Assembly (NCBI GenBank): GCA_030377965.1
Contig: JAUCGE010000027.1
Coordinates: 1 to 33,275, forward strand
DNA length: 33,275 bases
Reading direction: 5' to 3'
Source of the DNA: Desulfobacterales bacterium HSG16
GTDB taxonomy: Bacteria > Desulfobacterota > Desulfobacteria > Desulfobacterales > HSG16
Part shown: piece by piece, positions 15,517 to 24,230 of the stretch
Numbering within the stretch: position 1 is the first letter of the stretch
How the letters are laid out: the number at the start of each line of letters is the position of its first letter
Program-made: the position numbers and the translations under genes
The notes under the pieces: generated by a model
Told to the model about the DNA's origin: nothing
The model's input: only the letters and a program-made list of their open reading frames with translations
Database searches by the model: none

Positions 15517-17040
15517 ATGGCAGCTCCGTTAAAAAGAAAACAGGATGAATTTCAGGCATTCTATACGAACTGTAACTCCATTACATCGTATATGATAGGG
15601 CTTTTACAATGCGATGACAACACATCGATTCTCGAACCTTGTGCCGGAGAGGGTGTATTTATCGATGAAATACTTGACAGAGGCTTGTCTCCAGACATAG
15701 AAGCATATGAATTGAACGATATAAGTGTGAAAAAATTGCAAAAAAAATATAAGGGTATTTCAAATGTAAAAATAAAAAAAGAAGATTTTTTGCTCCTGCT
15801 CCCATTGTTTCTAAAGACATTTGACAGAGTGATCGCCAATCCTCCGTATGGTGCATATCAGTCACCTGAAAAGAGAAAACAACTGAAAAAAGATTTCCAC
15901 AATATTTATGCCAGGGAAACTTACGGGCTTTTTTTAGCCAGGGCAATGGAAATGTTGAATAATCTCGGTCGGCTTGTCTTCATTGTTCCCGATACATATT
16001 TGACCCTTCATATGCATGAGGGACTGCGGAAATTGATCATAGCCAGTTACAAGATTGAATCGATAACGCTTTTCCCTTCCGGATTCTTTCCCGATGTCAA
16101 TTTCGGATACGCAGGTTTATCTATCATTTCAATTGTAAATGAAGCACCCATCGACAATCACAGATTTCCTGTTTATAAAGGCTTGAAATCACCATCAGAT
16201 TTGCCCTGCCTGCTTACTGGCAAGAAGAAAAAATATGAAGTTTGCAGGCTTTCTTATCGTCAGATAGCGACCAATCCGTCTCATGCATTTTATCTTCCTT
16301 TAAAAAAATGGATCACGTCTGTCATTGAAGCAAATGTTCCAACAGTTGGTGATATCTGTTCCGTACTCACTGGTTTTTATTCTGGAAACGATGCCAAGTA
16401 TCTGAGACGATCTTCATCGGTAACAAGGGGTAAAAACAAATATGCTCTTGTAAACGAGAATGAAATTTGCCGTGATGACCTTTCAATAAACCCACCGATA
16501 GACGGAATAGACAATCATAGCTGCCAAGTTCCTATTGTTAAAGGCGGCAACAGGAGATTTTACAAACCATCCGAATGGTTTATGGACTGGAGTGAAACCG
16601 CTGTCCATGATTACAGGGTTACAAACAAAAAAAAGGCCAGGTTCCAGAATTCACGATACTATTTCCAGCATGGGATTGCCGTACCTATGGTCTCTTCATC
16701 GTCCATTACTGCTTCATTGATGGACGGACGTTTGTTTGATCAATCGATTGTCGGGATATTTCCACATCATGAATACAATTATCTCGAATATTATCTGCTT
16801 GGTTTTTTCAATAGTAAAGTTTGCAACGAGATTATCAGAACGATAAACGCAAGCACTAACAATTCTGCAAATTACATCAAGAAGATACCCTTGATCATTC
16901 CGGGAAATGATATATTGCTGAAAGTGAACGATGAAACAAACAGACTTTTGGCAATTGCAAAAAATGGTAATATGATTGACGATGACTTGAAGAAACTGAA
17001 CAAGTACTTTGATGAGATATACAATGTAAACGGCGCGTGA
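15517..17040 (+). CDS. DNA adenine-N6 methyltransferase of the restriction-modification system
   Basis: A protein of 507 residues of the gamma-class, TaqI-like architecture. The N-terminus has a FYTN region, motif I SILEPCAGEGVF (residues about 38-48) for S-adenosylmethionine and motif IV VIANPPYGAY (106-114), the NPPY catalytic box of amino-methyltransferases. GLFLARAMEMLNNLGRLVFIVPDTYL follows in the family pattern (written here as the general region, about 132-158). Residues about 290-500 look like a TaqI-C-type target-recognition domain. GGTGA overlapping the preceding stop serves as the ribosome site, so the two genes are very likely co-translated. The pair is AT-richer than the amino-acid operon to its left, compatible with horizontal acquisition. 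Confidence 0.88.
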   Translation: MAAPLKRKQDEFQAFYTNCNSITSYMIGLLQCDDNTSILEPCAGEGVFIDEILDRGLSPDIEAYELNDISVKKLQKKYKGISNVKIKKEDFLLLLPLFLKTFDRVIANPPYGAYQSPEKRKQLKKDFHNIYARETYGLFLARAMEMLNNLGRLVFIVPDTYLTLHMHEGLRKLIIASYKIESITLFPSGFFPDVNFGYAGLSIISIVNEAPIDNHRFPVYKGLKSPSDLPCLLTGKKKKYEVCRLSYRQIATNPSHAFYLPLKKWITSVIEANVPTVGDICSVLTGFYSGNDAKYLRRSSSVTRGKNKYALVNENEICRDDLSINPPIDGIDNHSCQVPIVKGGNRRFYKPSEWFMDWSETAVHDYRVTNKKKARFQNSRYYFQHGIAVPMVSSSSITASLMDGRLFDQSIVGIFPHHEYNYLEYYLLGFFNSKVCNEIIRTINASTNNSANYIKKIPLIIPGNDILLKVNDETNRLLAIAKNGNMIDDDLKKLNKYFDEIYNVNGA

Positions 17041-17121
17041 CAAGTCAGGGCCGCCTCCAATCAAGGTCTTGTTCATATAAGACCAGGCCATATATTTTTT
17101 AATTTTTTCCCGATAGATTGC

Positions 17122-17169
17122 CTGAATCAGAATTCTGTTCATCCTTTAATCCTGCAAATTCTGATTCAG
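17122..17169. repeat. CTGAATCAGAATT inverted repeat, copy 1
   Basis: Arms 17122-17134 and 17157-17169 are perfect 13-bp complements with a 22-base spacer, followed by CATTTTT. It lies between convergent genes (methyltransferase and carbonic anhydrase) and may serve as a bidirectional terminator. The same arms recur at 22167-22251. Confidence 0.8.
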
Positions 17170-17203
17170 ACATTTTTCAAAGTATATTTTTAATTTTTTA
17201 CGA

Positions 17204-18442
17204 CTATTTTTCCGCCATAGCCTTCATTGCGCGCTCAGGGTTTACTTCGACAAATTTAAGAATTTTGTCCGTCTTTGAAGGATCGAGCCACTTGATTCTG
17301 CCGGTTCCCACGTCATAGATTGCTCCTACAACTTTTGCTTTCCCACTTTTCACAAGCTTGCGCGTTGAGGGGCTTGCCATGAAAAGATCTTCGATTCCCC
17401 TCCATACGTTCTGCTCAATGGCCAGAGGTATTATCTTTGCTGCTCCTGCGCCTTTGTTGCCATCCATTACCTTACTTACGGCAGGAATTATGTTATCAAC
17501 AAGAGGTGGAATATTGCGTTCAAGAGGGTGGCCTTTGCCCATCAGAGAGTGAGTCACCGCAGTCACTGCCCCGCACTGGGTATGACCAAGTACCACCAGA
17601 ACCGGAGTATGCACATGGGAAAGACCGTATTCGATGGAACCAGCTTCATCCACATCACATACATTTCCTGCTACACGAACAACGAAAAGATCCATCACTC
17701 CCGCATCGAAAATACGTTCCACAGGAACACGGGAATCAGAACAGGTTATGACTGTGGCATAAGCATGATCGCCCTGATTTTCGGAACCAGCCTGAATCAG
17801 CCGGGCGCTGTCTGTATTGGAATGCGTGCAGTTCCCACTGAAAAATCTCTGGTTTCCCTGTTTGAGCATTTTAATCACTCCATCCGGGGAGGGTTTATGG
17901 GGAGCCATCTTGTGAGAAGGCACCTTATGTTTTTTTTTGGCTTTTTCGATTTTTATAGCAGGACATTTTCTGGCCATGTTTTTTGTATCTTTAACAGCAA
18001 GGCATTTTGGGGCTTTGTCTTCTGCGTCTTTAACAGCAAGGCATTTTGGGGCTTTGTCTTCTGCGTCTTTAACAGCAAGGCATTTTGGGGCTTTGTCTTT
18101 TGCGTCCTTAGCAGCAAGGCATTTTGGAGATTTATCTTTTGCGCCTTCCGTAGCAAAATATTTTTTATATTGAGCTTTTTCAGCTTCTGTAGCAGGACAT
18201 TTCATAGCAGTTACGTCTTTTTCAGCCTCTGCATGACCGATTTCGGTTTTTTCGACTTTGACAGATTCGTCTCCAGCCATTTCAATTTTTGCATGGCTGG
18301 CTTCAGCTTTTATCTCTACCGCCTTTTCCTTTGCAGCGGTTACTTCTTCAAATTTTTCTCCTCCACCAGTACCGAACATTACCACCATAGCGATAATGAT
18401 AATAAAGTAACCCAGGATAATAATACCAGCTTTTCCGTTCAT
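17204..18442 (-). CDS. Membrane-anchored beta-carbonic anhydrase with Cys/Lys repeat linker
   Basis: Hydrates CO2 to bicarbonate. The 412-residue protein has three parts. Residues about 7-24 are a single hydrophobic segment (IIILGYFIIIIAMVVMF) after a short MNGKAG, an uncleaved anchor, so the rest probably faces the periplasm. Residues 30-185 form a Lys/Glu/Ala-rich linker containing 13-residue repeats with a Cys at exact 13-residue spacing (82, 108, 121, 134, 147, 160; position 95 is Tyr). Residues about 187-400 are the beta-class catalytic domain: zinc ligands Cys234, His287 and Cys290 and the Asp236-Arg238 pair in TCSDSRVP and GHTQCGAV. Ordinary beta enzymes are about 200-230 residues, so half the protein is extra. 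AGGAGAGG precedes the ATG. It converges on the methyltransferase gene. Periplasmic placement is inferred from the single N-terminal segment. Confidence 0.9.
   Translation of the reverse strand: MNGKAGIIILGYFIIIIAMVVMFGTGGGEKFEEVTAAKEKAVEIKAEASHAKIEMAGDESVKVEKTEIGHAEAEKDVTAMKCPATEAEKAQYKKYFATEGAKDKSPKCLAAKDAKDKAPKCLAVKDAEDKAPKCLAVKDAEDKAPKCLAVKDTKNMARKCPAIKIEKAKKKHKVPSHKMAPHKPSPDGVIKMLKQGNQRFFSGNCTHSNTDSARLIQAGSENQGDHAYATVITCSDSRVPVERIFDAGVMDLFVVRVAGNVCDVDEAGSIEYGLSHVHTPVLVVLGHTQCGAVTAVTHSLMGKGHPLERNIPPLVDNIIPAVSKVMDGNKGAGAAKIIPLAIEQNVWRGIEDLFMASPSTRKLVKSGKAKVVGAIYDVGTGRIKWLDPSKTDKILKFVEVNPERAMKAMAEK
17957..18229 (-). repeat. Seven 39-bp in-frame tandem units in the carbonic anhydrase gene
   Basis: Units begin at 17957, 17996, 18035, 18074, 18113, 18152 and 18191, each starting AGCA on the plus strand. 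Those at 17996, 18035 and 18074 are almost identical; the outer units have diverged but keep register. Each encodes a version of KCLAVKDAEDKAP; in the 18152 unit the Cys codon has become Tyr. Confidence 0.9.
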
Positions 18443-18558
18443 TAAACCTCTCCTTTTGTTTTAATAAGTTATTGATTATAAAAAACAGATCATTTAAATC
18501 TGTCGTTACCCGGCCAGCATGTTTTTTTTCATACAAAAAATTTTAAAATAAAACTTGG

Positions 18559-18586
18559 ATTATCAATTCTTTGCAGGTCAAGTCAA
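18559..18586 (-). promoter_or_regulatory. Candidate sigma-70 promoter for the carbonic anhydrase
   Basis: On the minus strand TTGACT (18581-18586) and GATAAT (18559-18564) are 16 bases apart, a good match, about 115 bases before the start codon. A second TTGACC overlaps. The gene-free stretch 18443-19116 otherwise contains only the repeat at 18666-18803; nothing recognisable lies between 18804 and trkH. Confidence 0.45.
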
Positions 18587-18665
18587 CTTGAATTTTTTTT
18601 TGCAGGACTGAGTACGAAATAACTTGCTCATTTTGATGTTCCTGCCCAGGAATGCCCGAACTCAT

Positions 18666-18803
18666 TGTCTGAACTGGGATTATAAGTGATTTCAGAGATT
18701 TACAGGATTACTCCTTCCACCAAACCGGCAGATATCGAACGTTGATGACTTCGCCCCCCATCCTGTTCATCCCAAAAATCCCCCATAATCCCAGTTCAAG
18801 ACA
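18666..18803. repeat. Dispersed repeat, copy B, as an inverted pair
   Basis: The left end TGTCTGAACTGGGATTAT (18666-18683) is complementary to the right end 18785-18803 apart from one inserted base, and both arms carry an inner ACAGGAT/ATCCTGT pair. The right arm is identical over 35 bases to copy A at 14306-14340. This looks like a mobile, non-coding palindromic unit. Confidence 0.75.
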
Positions 18804-19116
18804 AAAAACTATGAATATCAATCGTTTATTATTGCAACGGCACAGCTATCCTGTTGAAAGACACTTGCACAGATACTTCCTTTTTGATGTCAAGTAAAAA
18901 ATAAAGGCAGCAGATGAAACAGGGTGGCTGAAAAAAACATCCAATCAGCTTTTTTTGAACCAGGTATTGAAATCCGTATCCTGTTATGCTATTTGTCCAG
19001 TTTGAAATCTGGGGAGTGCTGAAACAAAGAAACAAAGTTTCAAATCTTTGAACATTTAAATAATTTTCAGGCAAATAAAGGGTGTCGATCAACTCAGGCA
19101 GGCAGGTTAACAAACA

Positions 19117-20580
19117 ATGAATTTCGCTTCGATTGCATATGTCATGGGAACATTGCTGCTTGTTACAGGCGGATCGATTATTTTCCCCATAATATGCTCC
19201 CTGTGTTACAATAACGAAGGTGATCTTGTATCTCTGGTGATTTCCGGCATAATAATGCTTGTTGCAGGTCTGCCGTTATGGTGGATTTTTCGGAAAAACC
19301 AGGAATTGAACATCAAAGATGCTTTTGTCATCGCCGTATTCGGATGGATATTGATATCTGCGGTGTCCGCACTTCCATTTATGATTCATGGTTCCATCCC
19401 TTCATTTACAGATGCATTTTTCGAAATGATGTCCGGCTATACTACCACCGGAGCCACAATCCTTACTGATATTGAAATACTCCCTCACGGGCTTTTGTTC
19501 TGGCGAAGCCAGACTCATCTGCTTGGGGGCATGGGCTTTTTGACTCTGACCGTAATTTTTTTACCTCATGGTATGGGAGGTGTCCGCATATTCAGGGCTG
19601 AATCAAGCCCTGGCCAAGTTATTACCAAAGAAAAATTTATGCCTCGAAACAGAGACACAATGGTATGGCTCTGGGGCATTTATTCAGGATTGAACATATT
19701 GCAGGTCATTTTTTTATGCCTGGGCGGCATGTCGCTTTTCGATGCCCTGTGCCATGCATTCGGCACAGTATCCACATCTGGATACTCTCCCTACAATGCT
19801 AGCATAGGGTACTATAACGATGCCTATTTTGACTGGGTTATCATAGTCTTCATGTTTCTGGGCGGCACGACCTTCATGTTGTTTTATCATATGATGAAAG
19901 GTGAATGGCGCGTTTTTAAGATCAATACGGAACTTCACTGGTATCTCATACTTGTCCTGTTTTTCTGCGGAGCCACATCTTTGATTTTGTGGAAGGAAAG
20001 TACATATCCGAATTTAACGGATTCAATTCGTTATGCCACATTTCAAGTCGTGTCTCTGCTCACCACCACTGGGTTTACCACTGCCGATTATGAAAAATGG
20101 CCGGAAGCAGCCCAGATGTTTCTTTATGTGGTGTGTTTCATCGGTGCCTGTGCAGGATCGACCACCAGCGGTATCAAGATTGTCCATTACATTATCATCT
20201 GGAAATTTATGGCATCATCCATAAAAAAGATCTTTTTTCAGCCCATGTCGATCATATCCGTTCGCATGAACCAGCGGCCTGTCGATCCGCTGACCATCAA
20301 CCTGGCCGTCTGTTATTTTATCGTAAATATATTCCTCATATTCGGAGGAGGATGCGTAATGGTACTGGTGGACGAAAACATGGACTACGTGACCGGCATG
20401 AGTTCCGTAATCGCCGCACTCATGAATATCGGCCCTGGGTTCGGAGACATCGGCCCTTCGGAAAATTATGCACATATTTCAGCGGTCGGCAAATGGTTTT
20501 TATCTTACAATATGCTGGTGGGACGACTGGAAATGTTTTCAGCACTGGTAATCTTTTATCCCTCGTTCTGGAAAAAATAA
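19117..20580 (+). CDS. trkH: Trk-type potassium uptake membrane subunit
   Basis: Inner-membrane K+ translocation subunit. The 487 residues contain about ten hydrophobic helices and four pore loops: MSGYTTTGATIL, GTVSTSGYSPYN, SLLTTTGFTTADY and MNIGPGFGDIGP, each giving a selectivity-filter glycine, as in TrkH/KtrB. CAGSTTSGIK lies in the helix before the intramembrane loop region of M3. AGGCAGG lies 10 bases upstream of the ATG. The partner trkA lies just downstream but on the opposite strand; the two stops are 33 bp apart. Confidence 0.93.
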   Translation: MNFASIAYVMGTLLLVTGGSIIFPIICSLCYNNEGDLVSLVISGIIMLVAGLPLWWIFRKNQELNIKDAFVIAVFGWILISAVSALPFMIHGSIPSFTDAFFEMMSGYTTTGATILTDIEILPHGLLFWRSQTHLLGGMGFLTLTVIFLPHGMGGVRIFRAESSPGQVITKEKFMPRNRDTMVWLWGIYSGLNILQVIFLCLGGMSLFDALCHAFGTVSTSGYSPYNASIGYYNDAYFDWVIIVFMFLGGTTFMLFYHMMKGEWRVFKINTELHWYLILVLFFCGATSLILWKESTYPNLTDSIRYATFQVVSLLTTTGFTTADYEKWPEAAQMFLYVVCFIGACAGSTTSGIKIVHYIIIWKFMASSIKKIFFQPMSIISVRMNQRPVDPLTINLAVCYFIVNIFLIFGGGCVMVLVDENMDYVTGMSSVIAALMNIGPGFGDIGPSENYAHISAVGKWFLSYNMLVGRLEMFSALVIFYPSFWKK

Positions 20581-20613
20581 TTATCCTGAGAATTTTATTT
20601 ATCGAAAAAGTTC

Positions 20614-22014
20614 TTACCCTAAAACCAGTTTTTGAACATCTTTCAATCTAAGCGACGTACAGACGGCAATAACCCTTTCTTCTGCTTGAATATGGGTACT
20701 GCCCACGGCAATTTCCCACTCATTTTCCCGAAAAACCCCTCCGATTATGATACCTTCCTTCAGTGCGTCCAGTTTAAATAGAGGTTTGCGGGTGATGGGA
20801 GCGCCGGGAGCTGCCACAAGTTCAACTACTTCCGCATCGAATCCATGCAGATGAGCCACTGAAAGTAATTCCCCTCTGCGTATAAATTTAAGAATTTCAT
20901 TTCCAGATAATACTTTTTTATTCAAAACAACATCTGCGCCCATGTATGATGCCAGGCCCAGATATTCTTCCTTATTGACCAGGGCAATAGTTTTAACCCG
21001 CTTTTTTTTGCTACCTTTGATTTTCTGCGTTTTCATCATGTGCTTTGCCAGCAGGCTGCTCATGATATTGGTTTCATTATCACCTGTGGTAGTTATAATT
21101 GTATCAGTATCCAAAAAACCCGCTAAGGTCAAAGCCTTTAGATCTGATCCGTCGCCATGTAATACTTCAGTATTTTTCAATATGAATGATAATTCTTCTG
21201 CCCGTTTCTCGTTTTGTTCAATCAATTTGACTGTAAAGGACTCTTCCAGCAACTCGGCAACCCGGCTCCCTATCAAACCGCCCCCCACAATCATCACCCG
21301 CTGGTGGCGCTTATGTTCGACACCAGTTAAATCCATCAGTTTTGAGATATCACCACTGCTGGCCAGAATAAAAACCTGATCCTGGGGCAGAATTTCATGC
21401 TCTCCACCAGGTATAATGGTTGAGATGCCTCGTGCAATCGACACAATACGAAAAGGAATATCAGGATAAACCTGGGATAATCTCTTGAGCTTTCTAAATG
21501 CCAGCGGCGATTGTTCATGGACACGCGTGGCCATGACCTGCATCTGGCCTCCTGCAATATCTATGACGACATTACCCGCTCCAAGCTTGATCAATCGAAC
21601 GATTTCCTGTGCTGTCAATTCTTCAGGGCGTATTACCAGATCGATTTTAAGATCTTCGGTACTGAGAACAGAATCTTGTTCATACAGATCCAGGGTACGC
21701 ACTCGAACAATTTTCCGTTCAATACCAAAACGATCTGCTATCATTGAAGATAAAACATTTACCGCATCATTGTTTGTAACAGCAATGAGGTAATCCATTT
21801 TGTCCGCATTTGCTTCTTTCCAGTATTTGAAAGACATTGCACTGCCCTGAATCAGCCTGGCATCGACTTCTCCGTCAGCATTACGGATAAGGTGGCTGTC
21901 AGGCTCGATTGCAGTTATGGCATGGCCTTCATGCACCAGGCGTTTTGTCAGATAATAACCAACGCCGCCAAGCCCCAAGAGCAGAATATTCGCAAATTTT
22001 TTCTTTTTTCCCAT
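20614..22014 (-). CDS. trkA: Trk potassium uptake regulatory NAD(P)-binding subunit
   Basis: Cytosolic gating subunit for TrkH. The 466 residues show two RCK modules in tandem. The first opens with ILLLGLGGVGYYLTKRL (GxGxxG) and the acidic end IEPDS; the second has VMIVGGGLIGSRVAELLEE and LIEQNEKR at about residue 240. Each is followed by a TrkA-C subdomain. A short Lys-rich lead (GKKKKF) precedes the first Rossmann strand. The ribosome site is weak (GCGGTC). It converges on trkH, so the subunits must be expressed from separate promoters, unlike the usual same-strand pair. Confidence 0.92.
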   Translation of the reverse strand: MGKKKKFANILLLGLGGVGYYLTKRLVHEGHAITAIEPDSHLIRNADGEVDARLIQGSAMSFKYWKEANADKMDYLIAVTNNDAVNVLSSMIADRFGIERKIVRVRTLDLYEQDSVLSTEDLKIDLVIRPEELTAQEIVRLIKLGAGNVVIDIAGGQMQVMATRVHEQSPLAFRKLKRLSQVYPDIPFRIVSIARGISTIIPGGEHEILPQDQVFILASSGDISKLMDLTGVEHKRHQRVMIVGGGLIGSRVAELLEESFTVKLIEQNEKRAEELSFILKNTEVLHGDGSDLKALTLAGFLDTDTIITTTGDNETNIMSSLLAKHMMKTQKIKGSKKKRVKTIALVNKEEYLGLASYMGADVVLNKKVLSGNEILKFIRRGELLSVAHLHGFDAEVVELVAAPGAPITRKPLFKLDALKEGIIIGGVFRENEWEIAVGSTHIQAEERVIAVCTSLRLKDVQKLVLG

Positions 22015-22166
22015 AATTGACCGCTACCCAAATTAAATGTTGCCTGAAAATTTCCATTTTTCTCCTTCAATACCATAAGACAATAGAGGTATGCAACATG
22101 AATATTGCCTCAGCAAATATGTGTGCAAATTTTCATGGATAATAATCATGGCCGCACCTTTAAATT

Positions 22167-22251
22167 GTCTGAATCAGAATTATCGGAATTTTAGAATTTC
22201 CTGAATGGTCTATTCTGTGCATTCTGAAATTTTGTAAATTCTGATTCAGAC
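22167..22251. repeat. CTGAATCAGAATT inverted repeat, copy 2
   Basis: Arms 22167-22181 and 22237-22251 are perfect 15-bp complements, with an imperfect inner hairpin (AATTTCCTGAATG against CATTCTGAAATT). It sits between the end of the catabolic operon (22290) and the trkA start (22014) and could end transcription of the operon. The outer 13 bases equal those of copy 1. Confidence 0.8.
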
Positions 22252-22289
22252 ATTTTCGCATTTTCGATTATTGATTATTAAATCAAACA

Positions 22290-24146
22290 TCAACCGCCCA
22301 AAGAAGCTTCGGGAATTTCTACAGCAGCCTCGCAGTCGGTTTTTATGGCGTTCATTTTTCCTATCGTGACAGGAAGAATCGACAGGATAAAATATTCGGC
22401 TGTCTTGATCTGGCCATAGTGAAAAGCGGCTTTTTTGTCGGTCTCTATCTTTTTCATCCGTTTGTCTTCATTTTCGATATTTCCCACCAGCTTTTCAAGG
22501 CTGGGGCTTGAAATAGTTGCCCGCCAGAGAAGCATCCAGGCCATGATTACATCACCGATGATATCCAAAAATGGGAGAGCGTTGGTAAACGCTGTTCTGA
22601 GCTTGGGAGACATGGCAGTTGTACCCATATGAAAAGCGATTTCGCCCATTTTATTTACTGCGTTCTCAAATTTTACCGCAAGATCCTGCAATTGCTCGAT
22701 TTCTTTGGCTTTAGCAGCGGTTTTCTGCATCTCTGCCATGAGATTCATGAAAACTCTGCCTTCTTTCATTCCAAGCTTTCGGGCCAGAAGATCCATTGCC
22801 TGAATTCCATTGGTTCCTTCATAGATGGAAGTGATCCGGACATCTCTGAAAAGCTGTTCTACTGGATATTCTGAAGTATATCCATACCCGCCGTAAACCT
22901 GCATTGCCTGAGAGCATACTTCGATTCCCCGATCTGTGCAATAAGATTTGATAATGGGTGTCAGCAGGTTGAGCATATCGTTGTAATATATTTTTTCTTC
23001 TTCGGTTTCAACGCATCTTTCTCTGTCAATGCACATGGTCGCATAATATATGAGGCTTCTCATGCCGTCCACATGGGCCTTCATCCATATGAGCATACGC
23101 CGAACATCTGGATGCCTGATAATAGGCACACTCGGTGCTGCTGCATCCAGAGCCTTTTCCAGGTCTTTTCCCTGGATACGTTCTTTTGCGTAGTTGGCCG
23201 CATACATATAGGCCGCAGATGCGCTGTTAAAACCGATACCTCCTACCATGATCCGTACTTCATTCATCATGTGGAACATGATCTTCATGCCCTTGTTTTC
23301 CTCGCCGAGCAAAAAGCCCTGACATTTACCCTTGCTGCCGAAAGAAAGGCTGCATGTTGCACTGCCGTGGATGCCCATTTTTTCTTCGATGCCGGTACAG
23401 ATTACATCGTTTGCTTCTTTGAGAGAGCCGTCTTCGCTGACCCTGATTTTTGGAACGATGAAAAGGGAAATCCCCCTGGTTCCTTCAGGAGCGCCTTCGA
23501 TGCGGGCAAGGACAGGATGAATGATATTTTCCACCAGATCATGGTCGCCGTTGGTGATAAAAATTTTATTACCGGTTATGGTATATGTGCCGTCTGGATT
23601 TTTCTTTGCAGTGGTGGTCAATGCGCCCACATCAGAACCGGCCTGAGATTCGGTGAGTACCATTGTTCCGCCCCATTTTCCGGTATACATCTTTTTGAGA
23701 AAAAGATCTTTTTGGGCATCAGTACCGAAAATTTCAATCATTCTTCCGGCTGCATGGCCTTCCATTCCATATGCAGTAAAGGCGCAGTTAGCGCCGGAGA
23801 TATACTCGGATGCGGCCAGGGCTATAGAAGATGGAAGCCCCTGCCCTCCAAGCTCGGGATCAGCGGTCATTGCAGTCCATTCACCTTCTACAAGGAGTTT
23901 GAACGGGCGGTGAAAACATTCGGGAACTTTCACCTCTCCATTTTCAAAACGCACTCCTTCCCGGTCGCCTTCTGTAAACGTGGGAAGAATCTCTTTAACT
24001 GCCAGATTGCGGGCTTCATCAAGAATCATGCCAAATGTTTTTTTGTTGAAATCGCTGAAAAGTTCATTTTCACATAGTTTTTCAGCTTCGAGTTGTTCGT
24101 AAAGTACAAAATCAATGTCTTTACGATCTGCGAGAACCTGTGCCAT
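22290..24146 (-). CDS. Acyl-CoA dehydrogenase, long form with extra C-terminal domain
   Basis: FAD enzyme that introduces the alpha-beta double bond in acyl-CoA. The start at 24146 gives MAQVLADRKDIDF and is preceded by AAGGAGG at 6 bases; the frame is open for 16 more codons upstream without a ribosome site. The 618 residues contain the usual N-terminal, beta-barrel and C-terminal domains: TESQAGSDVGALTT for the flavin/substrate site, then MQVYGGYGYTSEYPVEQLFRD (split here only for description) and SIYEGTNGIQAMDL with the catalytic Glu443. About 130 residues follow, characteristic of the 580-620-residue subfamily that includes DmdC and 3-methylmercaptopropionyl-CoA dehydrogenase-like enzymes. 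Last gene of the operon. The substrate is not predictable. Confidence 0.9.
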   Translation of the reverse strand: MAQVLADRKDIDFVLYEQLEAEKLCENELFSDFNKKTFGMILDEARNLAVKEILPTFTEGDREGVRFENGEVKVPECFHRPFKLLVEGEWTAMTADPELGGQGLPSSIALAASEYISGANCAFTAYGMEGHAAGRMIEIFGTDAQKDLFLKKMYTGKWGGTMVLTESQAGSDVGALTTTAKKNPDGTYTITGNKIFITNGDHDLVENIIHPVLARIEGAPEGTRGISLFIVPKIRVSEDGSLKEANDVICTGIEEKMGIHGSATCSLSFGSKGKCQGFLLGEENKGMKIMFHMMNEVRIMVGGIGFNSASAAYMYAANYAKERIQGKDLEKALDAAAPSVPIIRHPDVRRMLIWMKAHVDGMRSLIYYATMCIDRERCVETEEEKIYYNDMLNLLTPIIKSYCTDRGIEVCSQAMQVYGGYGYTSEYPVEQLFRDVRITSIYEGTNGIQAMDLLARKLGMKEGRVFMNLMAEMQKTAAKAKEIEQLQDLAVKFENAVNKMGEIAFHMGTTAMSPKLRTAFTNALPFLDIIGDVIMAWMLLWRATISSPSLEKLVGNIENEDKRMKKIETDKKAAFHYGQIKTAEYFILSILPVTIGKMNAIKTDCEAAVEIPEASLGG

Positions 24147-24230
24147 TGCAACCTCCTTATGCGGGCTGGATTTTTTCCATGCCAGCCCATTCATTTATTT
24201 AATTTTCAACGGTAGGGCGGGATTTTGTTT

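Noticed and set aside
17957-18229. CRISPR-like array because of regular 39-bp periodicity.
   Set aside because: The units are contiguous, in frame, have no unique spacers and encode a protein linker.
17528-18445. 305-codon plus-strand frame opposite the carbonic anhydrase.
   Set aside because: Antisense frame kept open by the 39-bp repeats and low stop density; the minus-strand product has clear catalytic motifs.
23073-24077. 334-codon plus-strand frame opposite the long acyl-CoA dehydrogenase.
   Set aside because: Antisense shadow; Cys/His/Phe-rich composition is typical of reversed coding sequence.
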